Shown piece after piece: positions 20,426 through 29,587 of a stretch of DNA of 64,000 nt. Every line of letters begins with the position of its first letter. Position 1 is the first letter of the stretch. The notes below the pieces were generated by a model that saw only the letters and a program-made list of their open reading frames with translations, ran no database searches and was not told the origin of the DNA. Origin of the DNA: Paenibacillus sp. BJ-4 (GTDB taxonomy: Bacteria; Bacillota; Bacilli; Paenibacillales; Paenibacillaceae); assembly GCF_020404765.1 (NCBI RefSeq), contig NZ_JAIVEM010000045.1, positions 1 through 64,000 on the forward strand, read 5' to 3'. A program made the translations under genes and the position numbers.

Positions 20426-23400
20426 CTATTGAGTAATATCCAGAGAAATAACCCGTTCAGCAGCTTCGTTTGTAAAATGTTCCTTAATATACTCTCCAGA
20501 TAATGCAGAAAGTTTAGCCCACTTGGTTTCGTCTGTATATAACCTTATAATGTGATCAGCAAATTCTTGTTCTTCATCTGCAATTTCCATCACTAAATTT
20601 GCTTCTTTAAGTCCCTCGGCTCCAATGGAGGTTGTAACAAGAGGAACTTGATAATAAAGCGACTCAACAACTTTCCCCTTGACACCTGCTCCAAAACGAA
20701 GTGGTACTACTACCAAACGGGTCTGCCGGTAGTATTCTTCTAATTCTCCATCAGTTACATAGCCCGTAATAATAATTCTTTCAGATTGCCTTGCCATCAA
20801 ATCCTCTGGAGGATTTGATCCCACGACATAAAGTTTAATGTTTGGAATCTCTCGGGAAAGATAAGGTAAAACTTTATCTATAAACCATATAATCCCATCG
20901 AAGTTAGGTGTATGATTGAATCCGCCCACAAACAGTAAACCACTTCTTTTGTTAAATTGTGTATTACTAGTATCTGTGTCATAGGGTTTATCATATAGAA
21001 ATAAAGGTATGTTCCGAATTAATTTATTCGGAAACTCTGAACCAACCAGTTTTTTCTCATATTCTCCAACGACATGAATTACATCTGACTTTTCAAATAA
21101 CTCAAACTCAACTTTTTTCCATTCCTCAGATGCCTTTAATAAACTAACCTCTCCAGAAATTTCATAGTTTCTCAATTCACGTATATAATGCAGATCATGC
21201 CCGAAATATATGATTTTAGCTTTCGTATGCTTTTTAAAAACATCTATATACTTGACTGAGATATGCGGACGATTCAAATACACATAATCAATATACTGTG
21301 CGTTATTCTTTATCCATTGGTTAATATGCTTAGCATATTCATTTCCGTATAGAACCTCAACACCCATTTGTTCAAGCTTTGTAGTGTAAGGCTCATGCTT
21401 GAAGAAGTTATCACCCATAAAAATAACATGGAAGCCCATGGACCGCAGTAATTTAGTATAGAGGAACGTGCATCTTCCCCCGGCATCCTTATCATAGTGC
21501 GGCACATAGTGATCCACAATAACCACAGTTTTCTTATAGCGGCTACGATCTCTCGCCCAGAAAAGGTGCTCAGCATTATTGAAATGATCTTTAGCAAGCT
21601 CTGTCTTCCATTTTTCTTTAAACTTCTCTTTATTTGTGACCTGATAGCTTTTAATACCGCTTCCGGTATCCGTCCCGTGTGAAATACCTTCAAAGTGAAC
21701 GATAACGGATCGCGGTTGCAGCATGACTTTATAGCCCAGTCTTCTAATTTCAAAAGCAATATCCGTATCCTCAAAATAAGCAGGAACGTAGCGTTCATCA
21801 AATCCCTTAAGCTCTTTCCACAAGTTATGCCGCAGCAAAATGGCTGCACCGGAAACATAATCTACTTCCTTAACATAGTTGTATTCCGGCTTGGATGGAT
21901 CATCCAGTCGTCCAAAGTTCCAGCCACTTGCATCATTCCAGATAATCCCGCCAGCTTCTTGCTGTCTTCCATCCGGATATACCAGCTTAGAGCCAACCAT
22001 TCCGATAGTCTGATCCGATTCAATCAATTCCACCAGAGAGCTTAGCCAATCCTTCTGTACATTCGTATCATTATTGAGGAAAAACAGATACTCTCCCTCT
22101 GCAACTTTGGCTGCATTGTTACAATTAAGAAGAAAACCGCGGTTTACACCGTCACGGACTACTTTGATATTTTCCACATAATTAGCAATATTGATTGTCT
22201 CATCATTGGACACATCGTCGGCAATAATGACCTCGTAGGATACATCATTGGTATTTTTCAAGATGGATGCAAGGCACAAATAGGTGTATTTCCATTGATT
22301 GTAAACCGGTATAATTATAGACACCTTAGGAGCATTAATTTCAGGAAACACCAAATGCTCATAATGAACATTATCCATTTCCTCAACCTCAACAACTGGA
22401 GTCTCTTCCTCTACAAATCGTCCAACATACGTATCAATTCTGCTGCCGAGCCGACTGCTATCTTCGGATTTCAAATAGTATTTTAATTTTCGCAGGTTAG
22501 ACTTGTTAAGTGCGGAAAGCATGATTTTAGGATGCTTTACCGTTCTTGCGGCCAGTTTCGATACTACACGCCGTTTGCTGTTGGCAGGAACCAGCCAATC
22601 CCGGAAATGATAATATTTCTGCAGCAGACGCCAACCGCCAGACTGATAGATATTATTTAGAATTCTTTCCTGCCGAAGTAGAAGCTCTATGTGTCCTTTT
22701 TGATTCTCAATTTGAGTGCCCAATTTATTTTTTTGTGCCTCAATACTATGTTTCAATTCAACAATCTTTTGCTCATACTTGCCAGTAAGCTCTATTTCCT
22801 GTTGCTTCCACAAGGCTTTCGCCGTCACCAACTGCTCTTTATAATTTCCAAGCTGACTATGCAGCTCGCTTTTTTCTTCTTCCAGGCGATACAGCTTTTC
22901 CTTGAGAGGATCCAGTTCTGCAAATCTTTCTCTCAAAAAAAACAATTCCTGATCCAGCACGTTGATATGCTTGTTTCTCTCTTCAACTTCATTCTGTAAG
23001 CTCAAAATACGTTCAGTTATCTCCTGATACTTGTCAGGATATGGTGTAATGGAGAACTTCGGCTCTGCATACTCAGAGAAATCGGAACAAAAAGCAATCA
23101 TATATTTCTCATGTATTTCTTGGCTGTCATTCAACTCACAAGCATAAACAGAAGTGCCGCCCGAAGAGGCGTTGTTCATAAGCGAAACAACTTCAAATCG
23201 CTGAGAAACAATGTTAGTATACTTAAAATAATCCTTCAGAAAATTAGAAAACTCGTCTTTATACAACTCTTTAACATGATAAGGATTGGTGTAATCCCTC
23301 AAGTCGGAATAGTATTTTTTGTTAGGTGTTGAAACAACGAACGTCCCATTGTCTTTCAACAATCTTTTGACTTCCTTTAGAAAAAGAATTTGCAATTCTT

Positions 23401-23731
23401 CATCAACATGCTCCAGCGTTTCAAAGGAAACAATGATATCAAAAGAGTTGTCCTGAAATGGCATGCGCTCAATACTGGCGATATAATATTCGAGATTGTC
23501 CTTTGGATAAACTCTCCTTGCATGCTCAATTGTGTCCGAATCAATATCTATTCCTACAACTTTGGCAGCAGAATTCGCCAGCAAATAAGAGCCATAACCC
23601 TCTCCGCAAGCCGCGTCCAGCACAGTCTTTCCCTTTACCAGTTGTTTGAGTACGCTGTACCGCTGAATATGTTCTATTTCTAGTTCCTTATCTGATTCTT
23701 GAGGTATAAAACGCTCCCCTGTAAAATCCAA
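20426..23731 (-). CDS. Multidomain methyltransferase / GT2 / GT4 fusion (WsaE-like)
   Basis: 1101 residues with three catalytic modules. Residues 1-210 form a SAM methyltransferase (LDAACGEGYGSYLLA, FDIIVSFETLEHV). Residues 225-350 form a coiled coil. Residues 465-700 form a GT2 domain (VSIIIPVYNQWKYT, FFLNNDTN, PAYFEDTDIAFEIRR). Residues 735-1101 form a GT-B family domain (DAGGRCTFLYTKLL, LLFVGGFNHTPNFDGI, VVVPLRFGAGVKGKVVE). This layout matches WsaE of Geobacillus S-layer glycosylation, which adds rhamnose residues and O-methylates the chain end. The coiled coil may measure or scaffold the chain. It sits beside the ABC exporter, as expected if methyl capping couples to export. Confidence 0.88.
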   Translation of the reverse strand: MDFTGERFIPQESDKELEIEHIQRYSVLKQLVKGKTVLDAACGEGYGSYLLANSAAKVVGIDIDSDTIEHARRVYPKDNLEYYIASIERMPFQDNSFDIIVSFETLEHVDEELQILFLKEVKRLLKDNGTFVVSTPNKKYYSDLRDYTNPYHVKELYKDEFSNFLKDYFKYTNIVSQRFEVVSLMNNASSGGTSVYACELNDSQEIHEKYMIAFCSDFSEYAEPKFSITPYPDKYQEITERILSLQNEVEERNKHINVLDQELFFLRERFAELDPLKEKLYRLEEEKSELHSQLGNYKEQLVTAKALWKQQEIELTGKYEQKIVELKHSIEAQKNKLGTQIENQKGHIELLLRQERILNNIYQSGGWRLLQKYYHFRDWLVPANSKRRVVSKLAARTVKHPKIMLSALNKSNLRKLKYYLKSEDSSRLGSRIDTYVGRFVEEETPVVEVEEMDNVHYEHLVFPEINAPKVSIIIPVYNQWKYTYLCLASILKNTNDVSYEVIIADDVSNDETINIANYVENIKVVRDGVNRGFLLNCNNAAKVAEGEYLFFLNNDTNVQKDWLSSLVELIESDQTIGMVGSKLVYPDGRQQEAGGIIWNDASGWNFGRLDDPSKPEYNYVKEVDYVSGAAILLRHNLWKELKGFDERYVPAYFEDTDIAFEIRRLGYKVMLQPRSVIVHFEGISHGTDTGSGIKSYQVTNKEKFKEKWKTELAKDHFNNAEHLFWARDRSRYKKTVVIVDHYVPHYDKDAGGRCTFLYTKLLRSMGFHVIFMGDNFFKHEPYTTKLEQMGVEVLYGNEYAKHINQWIKNNAQYIDYVYLNRPHISVKYIDVFKKHTKAKIIYFGHDLHYIRELRNYEISGEVSLLKASEEWKKVEFELFEKSDVIHVVGEYEKKLVGSEFPNKLIRNIPLFLYDKPYDTDTSNTQFNKRSGLLFVGGFNHTPNFDGIIWFIDKVLPYLSREIPNIKLYVVGSNPPEDLMARQSERIIITGYVTDGELEEYYRQTRLVVVPLRFGAGVKGKVVESLYYQVPLVTTSIGAEGLKEANLVMEIADEEQEFADHIIRLYTDETKWAKLSALSGEYIKEHFTNEAAERVISLDITQ

Positions 23732-23746
23732 TGTAATCCCTACTTT

Positions 23747-25030
23747 CTATAAGATAACTGAGAAAGAGACATCGTTTAAATAAAGTACACCACTCAGCGA
23801 ATCATACCCAATTGGTAAAACCTCAAGAACCAATGCATCATGAACCCAACTATGCTGCTTATGATCCTGTTGTGTACCTGAAGCAATTGCAGGTGAAATA
23901 GTATACTGCCCCTGATTCAAGCTTGGAAAACGGAAGTCGAAACAGAAAACATACCCTTTCCCGGGAGAAAGCGACTCCTGTTTCATACCTAAAATATAGC
24001 TGTTAGTCTGCCCGATAATATTTCCAAGACGGTCTCTAATGGAAAAACCGACAATCGGATTGTCAATCACTTCGAATATATCAATTCGGATGAGCAGTTG
24101 TACATTTTGCTCCGCTTCTACGAATGTTACTTTATGACGCGTAGCGGAGTCATAAAGTGTTATGCCTGTAATAAGCGCTTTATCGTCACCCATCATATCG
24201 AGTTTATCCTGCAGAGGATCAACCATATCAGCTTTGGAAGAGCCCTCAAAAATAGATTCAGAATCTAAAGATATATCTAAACCCAATTTTTTGTAATCTG
24301 CTCCAATCATAAAGGCCTGATATTTCTTGGATATCTCTTTAGGATCTCCTTCTTCAATAAGCCTACCTTCATTAATCCAGATTACCCGATCACAGTATTT
24401 GTTGATAACTGACATATCATGGGTTACAAACAGAACCGTTTTAGTCTTCTTCAACTCATCTATTTTCCGATAGCATTTTTGCTGAAATCTAATATCGCCC
24501 ACACTCAGCGCCTCATCAATAATTAAAATGTCTGGGTCCACATTGATAGCTACTGCAAAAGCGAGCCGTACAAACATTCCGCTAGAATATGTTTTGACTG
24601 GCTGGTGAATAAATTGCCCAATATCAGCAAATTCAAGAATTTCATGTAATCTTTGATCCATATCTTCTTTGGAGAAGCCCATAATAGTCCCGTTCAGATA
24701 AATATTCTCAATCCCTGTGAAATCAGGATTAAAGCCTGCGCCAAGTTCCAGTAGAGCCGATATATTCCCTTTAACTTGCAATGAACCAGAAGTAGGTGTA
24801 AGCACACCAGTGATCATTTTAAGCAAAGTGGATTTACCTGAACCGTTCTTACCGATGATCCCCAGACACTCTCCCTTAGGGACATGAAAGGTAACCTGGT
24901 CAAGAGCCACAAATTTCTCGTGATAAGCTTTATTTGATAGATGCAATGCTTCTTTTAACCTGTCGGTAGGTTTATGGTAGAGCTTATATTGTTTAGTAAG
25001 GCTTTGGGCCTTAATTACATAATCATCCAT
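23747..25030 (-). CDS. wzt: Polysaccharide ABC exporter ATPase with C-terminal glycan-binding domain
   Basis: 427 residues. The ATPase has IGKNGSGKST (Walker A, near residue 57), YSSGMFVRLAFAVA (signature) and ILIIDEALSVGD (Walker B). After residue 245 comes a beta-sandwich extension of the Wzt C-terminal type (about 280-425), which in O9a-type systems binds the capped non-reducing end of the glycan before export. That fits the methyltransferase fusion encoded next to it. It partners with the permease 13 bp upstream. Confidence 0.93.
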   Translation of the reverse strand: MDDYVIKAQSLTKQYKLYHKPTDRLKEALHLSNKAYHEKFVALDQVTFHVPKGECLGIIGKNGSGKSTLLKMITGVLTPTSGSLQVKGNISALLELGAGFNPDFTGIENIYLNGTIMGFSKEDMDQRLHEILEFADIGQFIHQPVKTYSSGMFVRLAFAVAINVDPDILIIDEALSVGDIRFQQKCYRKIDELKKTKTVLFVTHDMSVINKYCDRVIWINEGRLIEEGDPKEISKKYQAFMIGADYKKLGLDISLDSESIFEGSSKADMVDPLQDKLDMMGDDKALITGITLYDSATRHKVTFVEAEQNVQLLIRIDIFEVIDNPIVGFSIRDRLGNIIGQTNSYILGMKQESLSPGKGYVFCFDFRFPSLNQGQYTISPAIASGTQQDHKQHSWVHDALVLEVLPIGYDSLSGVLYLNDVSFSVIL

Positions 25031-25043
25031 TCGATATTACTCC

Positions 25044-25826
25044 TTATATGACATCTGCAAAATGAGGTTTTAACTTACGATATAAAAAGTAACCTACAAT
25101 AAGCATAGCGAGGGTAACCACCCAAAAATAGATAGTTAACTTCATATCTTGCCAAAACCACTGCCGATAAATAAATATTCTCCGATAACCATCCGTTATA
25201 TAGTACATAGGGTTTGCCTTAAATAAGAAGCTGTACTTTTCTGGAATCATTTTAAGTGGGTACATAATAGGAGTAAGCCAAAATCCAAACTGTACCAGTA
25301 AAGCGACAATCTGAGATGTGTCTTTAAAAAATAACAAAATCGAACTCGTAATCCACGATAGTCCAACTACCAACAAAAAAGTAGCTATCAAATAATAAAA
25401 AATTTGGAAGTAATATACCGTGAAATCATATTTATACACCGCAAACATGATAACGAGAAAAACTAAAAAAAACAGATGTACAAATAAAGAGGAGTAAATC
25501 CTTATAATTGGTAATATTTCAAGTTTAAAAACCACCTTTTTAACCAAAAAATTATTATCCAATACAGACGTGGTTGACGTCTGCCAGGCCTCGGCAAAAA
25601 AGTTCCATGGAATCATGGCACATATAAGCCACAAAATAAACGGAGCGTCATCAATCGGTGTAGACCTGAATCCCACCTGGAAAACAAACCAGAACAGAAG
25701 TATAGTAACTAAGGGCTGTATAAAGGCCCACACCGTTCCAAGATAAGAACCCATATATCTCTTTTTGAAATCACTTTTTGCTAAGCTAATAATTAGCTTT
25801 TGCGTCTTAATAAATTCTGCCCACAT
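25044..25826 (-). CDS. wzm: Polysaccharide ABC exporter permease
   Basis: 260 residues with six predicted helices, the ABC2-type permease pattern (KRYMGSYLGTVWAFIQPL near the N terminus, FWLTPIMYP in the fifth helix region, LFKANPMYYITDGYR near the C terminus). It forms the channel with the Wzt-like ATPase and moves the lipid-linked glycan out. I prefer the ATG at 25826, preceded by GTGGGGAAG, over the GTG at 25841. It is the first gene of the minus-strand glycan operon and is divergent from the ligase gene. Confidence 0.92.
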   Translation of the reverse strand: MWAEFIKTQKLIISLAKSDFKKRYMGSYLGTVWAFIQPLVTILLFWFVFQVGFRSTPIDDAPFILWLICAMIPWNFFAEAWQTSTTSVLDNNFLVKKVVFKLEILPIIRIYSSLFVHLFFLVFLVIMFAVYKYDFTVYYFQIFYYLIATFLLVVGLSWITSSILLFFKDTSQIVALLVQFGFWLTPIMYPLKMIPEKYSFLFKANPMYYITDGYRRIFIYRQWFWQDMKLTIYFWVVTLAMLIVGYFLYRKLKPHFADVI

Positions 25827-25971
25827 ATGGCACTTCCCCACTTACATTTAAAATGTCGAACTGCATAATAATCAGTATTTTGCTTAAAACCCTATTCAAT
25901 ACACGAGTGGATAGTATGAAGCCCCTGTGCTAAAATATTGACGTATCTACAAGAAAAGGAGATTGTAAACC

Positions 25972-28425
25972 TTGTCGAATCCAGTATACGGGAAACAAGC
26001 CCAAACGTCGACCCGTGGCGATAAAAGGGCGGCTATATTTTGGGTGTTAATTGTTGGCATGATTTTGTTTTTAGCTTGGGCCCCCTTCCAGGCTGCACTT
26101 TTTAATGGGCAAATGTTCGACTTTGAAAAGCCTCTGTATTGGGCTTTAATCATCAGCACGATTCTATTGATCTTGGGAATCGTAACCTATTATAAGAAAT
26201 TCAAATTGGAAGATCAAAGAGACTGGCTGGCGGTACTTGTTATGCTGCTCCCGCTGACATACGTGCTCTCGATGATTTCCGCTGCTTCTCATTATCTCGC
26301 AATGAACATGGTCGTAGTGCAGTGCATCTATGCCTCATTATTCATCATTACATTGTACGCCTTGCGGGATCGGTTGAGCAACCGGATCATTCAAACCACA
26401 ATTATGACCGTTGCCTACCTTATTATAGGCTTCGGGTTCATTAACTGGTTCGGGCAATGGGTCTTGGCTGGGCGCTTGGTGGGTTGGTTCTCGTCCAGGG
26501 TATTTAACAATCATTACATAGATGCCGTCATGACGGACTCCAATGGTATACGTCTGACATCCGTCTTTCAGTACGCAAATACGTATGCAGCATTTTTGAT
26601 GGCGTTTTTGTTCGCAGCCGTTTTTTGCCTAATGAAGTCAAAGACGTGGTATGGAAAAGTGACTCACGCCTTTATGCTGGTGCCTATTCTGGTATCACTG
26701 TTCCTGACTCTTTCGCGTGGTGGTCTTGTGATGCTGCCCGTAGTATTTGTACTACTACTTTTATTTTTTAAACCTGCACGTCAAATTTTGTGGATACTAC
26801 ATTGCGCAATTGCAGGTGTCGTTTCACTTGCTATTTTGAGTCCTATTACAAATTGGGGATTACAGCTGAATCAGACCTACAACGGTGCCGTGGCTGCTAA
26901 AGGCTGGGGACTGCTTCTTGGGGCTTCCTTGGTGACTGCAGTTGTTCTATGGCTTATACAAGCCTCTCTGGGACCTCGTTTGGAAAAAGGGATGCAAGGT
27001 CTAGCTTCACGTAAACTCTCTAATCTGTGGCTGCCTGTTGGCTCTGTGGTCGTGATTGGTGTAGTTGCGTTCCTGCTCATTGGTACAGGGCTACGGAGCT
27101 TTCTGCCGGCCAACGTGGAGACACGTCTGGAAAACATCAACTTCCAACAGCATAGTGTGCTGGAACGTATAACTTTTTATCGTGATGCTTCGAAGCTAAT
27201 TGCCGATTATCCGTTGATTGGCGCAGGTGGCGGCGGTTGGGCTACGCTGTATGAAAAATATCAAGACTATGGCTATACAAGCGCACAGGCACATAACTTT
27301 TTCATGCAGTATTTGGTAGAGGTCGGTATTCTTGGATTCATTATTTTCATGGCGTTTATCCTTTATATTTTCTACAAATATATTAAAGGCTATATCAAAA
27401 ACGATGAGGAAAATCGGGATAGCCACTTCCTTTACCTGATCTTGGCGATGTCCATTTTGCTCCATAGTCTATTGGACTTTAATATGAGTTATGTGTTCAT
27501 GGGCATACTTGTGTTTATAGGACTCGGGGGTATGGCTGCAGCAATGGATACACAACCTGTAAAACGCTTGGCTATGAAGCCCGAAGGCTTCCGTCCGATT
27601 TACAGTATCGCCATAGGTATCCTCAGTATTGTGCTCCTGTTTGTGGGGCTACGCTTTGTACAAGCCAACAATGCTGCCTGGGAAGCAAAAGCGCTGGAAA
27701 GCAGCAATTCGTTCGAACAAAGACAAGCTGCTTATAATAAAGATTTGAACTTGCGCCCAACTCATATTGATTCCATTGTAGGGTTGAGCCGCATGTACTA
27801 TCAGGTATATCAGCAGACTAAACGCGAAGAATTTTATACTGGCGGCCTTGCTATTGTTGATCTGGGTCTACAGGCAGAGCCGTATAATAAAAATATGCTG
27901 GTTATTAAGATGCGACTAGAGCAAGCTAAAGGAAACAGTGACAAGGCATTTGCCATTTTGGAAAATAACCGTACTAACTTCAACTGGGATCTGGATTGGC
28001 ACAATTTGTTGATTACGCAAGCGTTTGAGTTTGGCAATAAAGCTCGATTGGCCAATGACACAGCTAATGAGAAAAAATATTTTGATGCTGGGATGAGCGC
28101 CTATCAACGCATTCTGGATGGTATGGCGCATTTAAAGACATTGCCTCCTACTCAGTTTACTGGCCGCTCTTGGGAGATCACACCATCGATTGCATTGAAT
28201 GCCGGTAAGATTCAATTCGTCACGGGTAAGTATGCCGAGGCTGCCAGCATTCTGAAAAACGGCTTGAAGGACGATCTGAGTGATTCCACGAATCGTGAGG
28301 TAGCTCGTTATTATATTGCCGCTCTGCAAAAGCAGGGACAGGATGACAAAGCATTGTACGATAAGCTGATTAAAGCTGATCCGATGGAGAAGGAGCAAAT
28401 TGCTCAGTTGAAATCGGAGAAATAG
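25972..28425 (+). CDS. O-antigen ligase-like membrane protein with TPR tail
   Basis: 817 residues. About 12 membrane helices occupy residues 20-560, and the Wzy_C/WaaL region includes LTLSRGGLVMLP (about 245-255) and a large outside loop with LIGAGGGGWATLY and QAHNFFMQYLVEVG (about 415-450), which carries the conserved H-N. Residues 600-800 form a soluble TPR-like helical domain. The likely job is transfer of the finished lipid-linked glycan to a surface acceptor, as proposed for WsfB-type ligases of S-layer glycosylation. It starts at TTG with AAAAGGAG 11 bp upstream and is the only plus-strand gene of the locus. Confidence 0.85.
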   Translation: MSNPVYGKQAQTSTRGDKRAAIFWVLIVGMILFLAWAPFQAALFNGQMFDFEKPLYWALIISTILLILGIVTYYKKFKLEDQRDWLAVLVMLLPLTYVLSMISAASHYLAMNMVVVQCIYASLFIITLYALRDRLSNRIIQTTIMTVAYLIIGFGFINWFGQWVLAGRLVGWFSSRVFNNHYIDAVMTDSNGIRLTSVFQYANTYAAFLMAFLFAAVFCLMKSKTWYGKVTHAFMLVPILVSLFLTLSRGGLVMLPVVFVLLLLFFKPARQILWILHCAIAGVVSLAILSPITNWGLQLNQTYNGAVAAKGWGLLLGASLVTAVVLWLIQASLGPRLEKGMQGLASRKLSNLWLPVGSVVVIGVVAFLLIGTGLRSFLPANVETRLENINFQQHSVLERITFYRDASKLIADYPLIGAGGGGWATLYEKYQDYGYTSAQAHNFFMQYLVEVGILGFIIFMAFILYIFYKYIKGYIKNDEENRDSHFLYLILAMSILLHSLLDFNMSYVFMGILVFIGLGGMAAAMDTQPVKRLAMKPEGFRPIYSIAIGILSIVLLFVGLRFVQANNAAWEAKALESSNSFEQRQAAYNKDLNLRPTHIDSIVGLSRMYYQVYQQTKREEFYTGGLAIVDLGLQAEPYNKNMLVIKMRLEQAKGNSDKAFAILENNRTNFNWDLDWHNLLITQAFEFGNKARLANDTANEKKYFDAGMSAYQRILDGMAHLKTLPPTQFTGRSWEITPSIALNAGKIQFVTGKYAEAASILKNGLKDDLSDSTNREVARYYIAALQKQGQDDKALYDKLIKADPMEKEQIAQLKSEK

Positions 28426-28432
28426 GTATATA

Positions 28433-28475
28433 AAAATAGACTGCCATGATATCATATCATCTGGCAGTCTATTTT
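28433..28475. terminator. Bidirectional terminator between the ligase and galU
   Basis: The inverted repeat AAAATAGACTGCCA / TGGCAGTCTATTTT with T runs on both sides lies between two convergent genes and can serve both. Confidence 0.9.
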
Positions 28476-28495
28476 TTTATATTAAGCATGGTAGG

Positions 28496-29392
28496 CTATT
28501 GAAACTTTGCCTGCTTTTGTTGATCAATCTCTTCTATAACCTGTCTCATATAAGCCAGTACTTCATCTTTAATTTCGTTATGCTGCAGGGCATAATGAAT
28601 GGTTGTTTCAATGAAGCCCAGCTTCTCGCCAACGTCATGGCGGTTCCCATCAAATTCGTAGGCCAGAATGGGTTTTTTTTCGCCCAGTTTGGACAATGCA
28701 TCTGTCAGCTGAATCTCCCCGCCTACGCCAGCGGATTGCTGACCAAGAATATCAAAAATATCAGGCGTCAAGATATAGCGTCCCATAATCGCCAAATTGG
28801 AGGTTGCTTCTTCTTTCTTCGGCTTTTCTACCAGACGTTCTGCTTCCGAGATTTTGGTGGTAAGTGCATGTCCTTCAACAATCCCATAACGATGAACCTC
28901 GTTCCAATCTACTTGCTTTACACCTACAACCGAACGCTGATACTCATCAAAAACATCAATCATCTGTTTGAGACATGGATTATCGGATTCGACGATATCA
29001 TCACCCAAAAGCACGGCAAAAGGCTCATCACCAATAAACTTACGTGCACACCAGATAGCATGCCCCAAACCTTTAGGTTCCTTTTGACGAATATAGTGGA
29101 TATCTGCCATTTCTGATGGTTTGCGCACTTCATTAAGCAGATTCCATTTTTCTTTCGAAGTAAGATTATATTCTAGCTCAAATGAGTAGTCAAAATGATC
29201 CTCAATTGCTCTTTTGCCTTTACCAGTAACGATAATGATATCCTCAATACCAGATGCTACAGCCTCTTCAATAATATATTGAATCGTCGGTTTGTCTATG
29301 ATCGGAAGCATCTCTTTAGGCATCGCCTTCGTAGCAGGAAGGAATCGGGTTCCCAGTCCCGCAGCAGGAATAATCGCTTTACGGATTTTCAT
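28496..29392 (-). CDS. galU: UTP-glucose-1-phosphate uridylyltransferase
   Basis: Makes UDP-glucose, the precursor for glycan and glycolipid synthesis. It shows [20 protein letters not shown] at the N terminus, [32 protein letters not shown] and GGEIQLTDA. At 298 residues it is typical. The enzyme can feed the initiating transferase at 6.7 kb if that one uses UDP-Glc, or UDP-Gal after epimerisation. It is transcribed apart from the glycan operon. Confidence 0.95.
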   Translation of the reverse strand: MKIRKAIIPAAGLGTRFLPATKAMPKEMLPIIDKPTIQYIIEEAVASGIEDIIIVTGKGKRAIEDHFDYSFELEYNLTSKEKWNLLNEVRKPSEMADIHYIRQKEPKGLGHAIWCARKFIGDEPFAVLLGDDIVESDNPCLKQMIDVFDEYQRSVVGVKQVDWNEVHRYGIVEGHALTTKISEAERLVEKPKKEEATSNLAIMGRYILTPDIFDILGQQSAGVGGEIQLTDALSKLGEKKPILAYEFDGNRHDVGEKLGFIETTIHYALQHNEIKDEVLAYMRQVIEEIDQQKQAKFQ

Positions 29393-29477
29393 AGGTTAAG
29401 CTCCTTTGTCTTCAATATAACGAATAGGAATACTGTCTATGATTATAACAGGAAGATAGATGAATTTGATAGGTTAA

Positions 29478-29515
29478 AGAAGAAGACATCTTCCCTCGAC
29501 GAGAACATGTCTTCC
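29478..29515 (-). terminator. Probable terminator of the U32 gene
   Basis: The minus strand holds GAAGACAT / ATGTCTTC with a T-rich tail (TCTTCTTT), downstream of the U32 gene stop. The stem is short, so this is moderately supported. Confidence 0.5.
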
Positions 29516-29587
29516 AATCTCTAGCTTGCTATATGATTATATTATGCTTCTATGATCTTTCTTGCTCCAGTATAAATATACAGTTAT

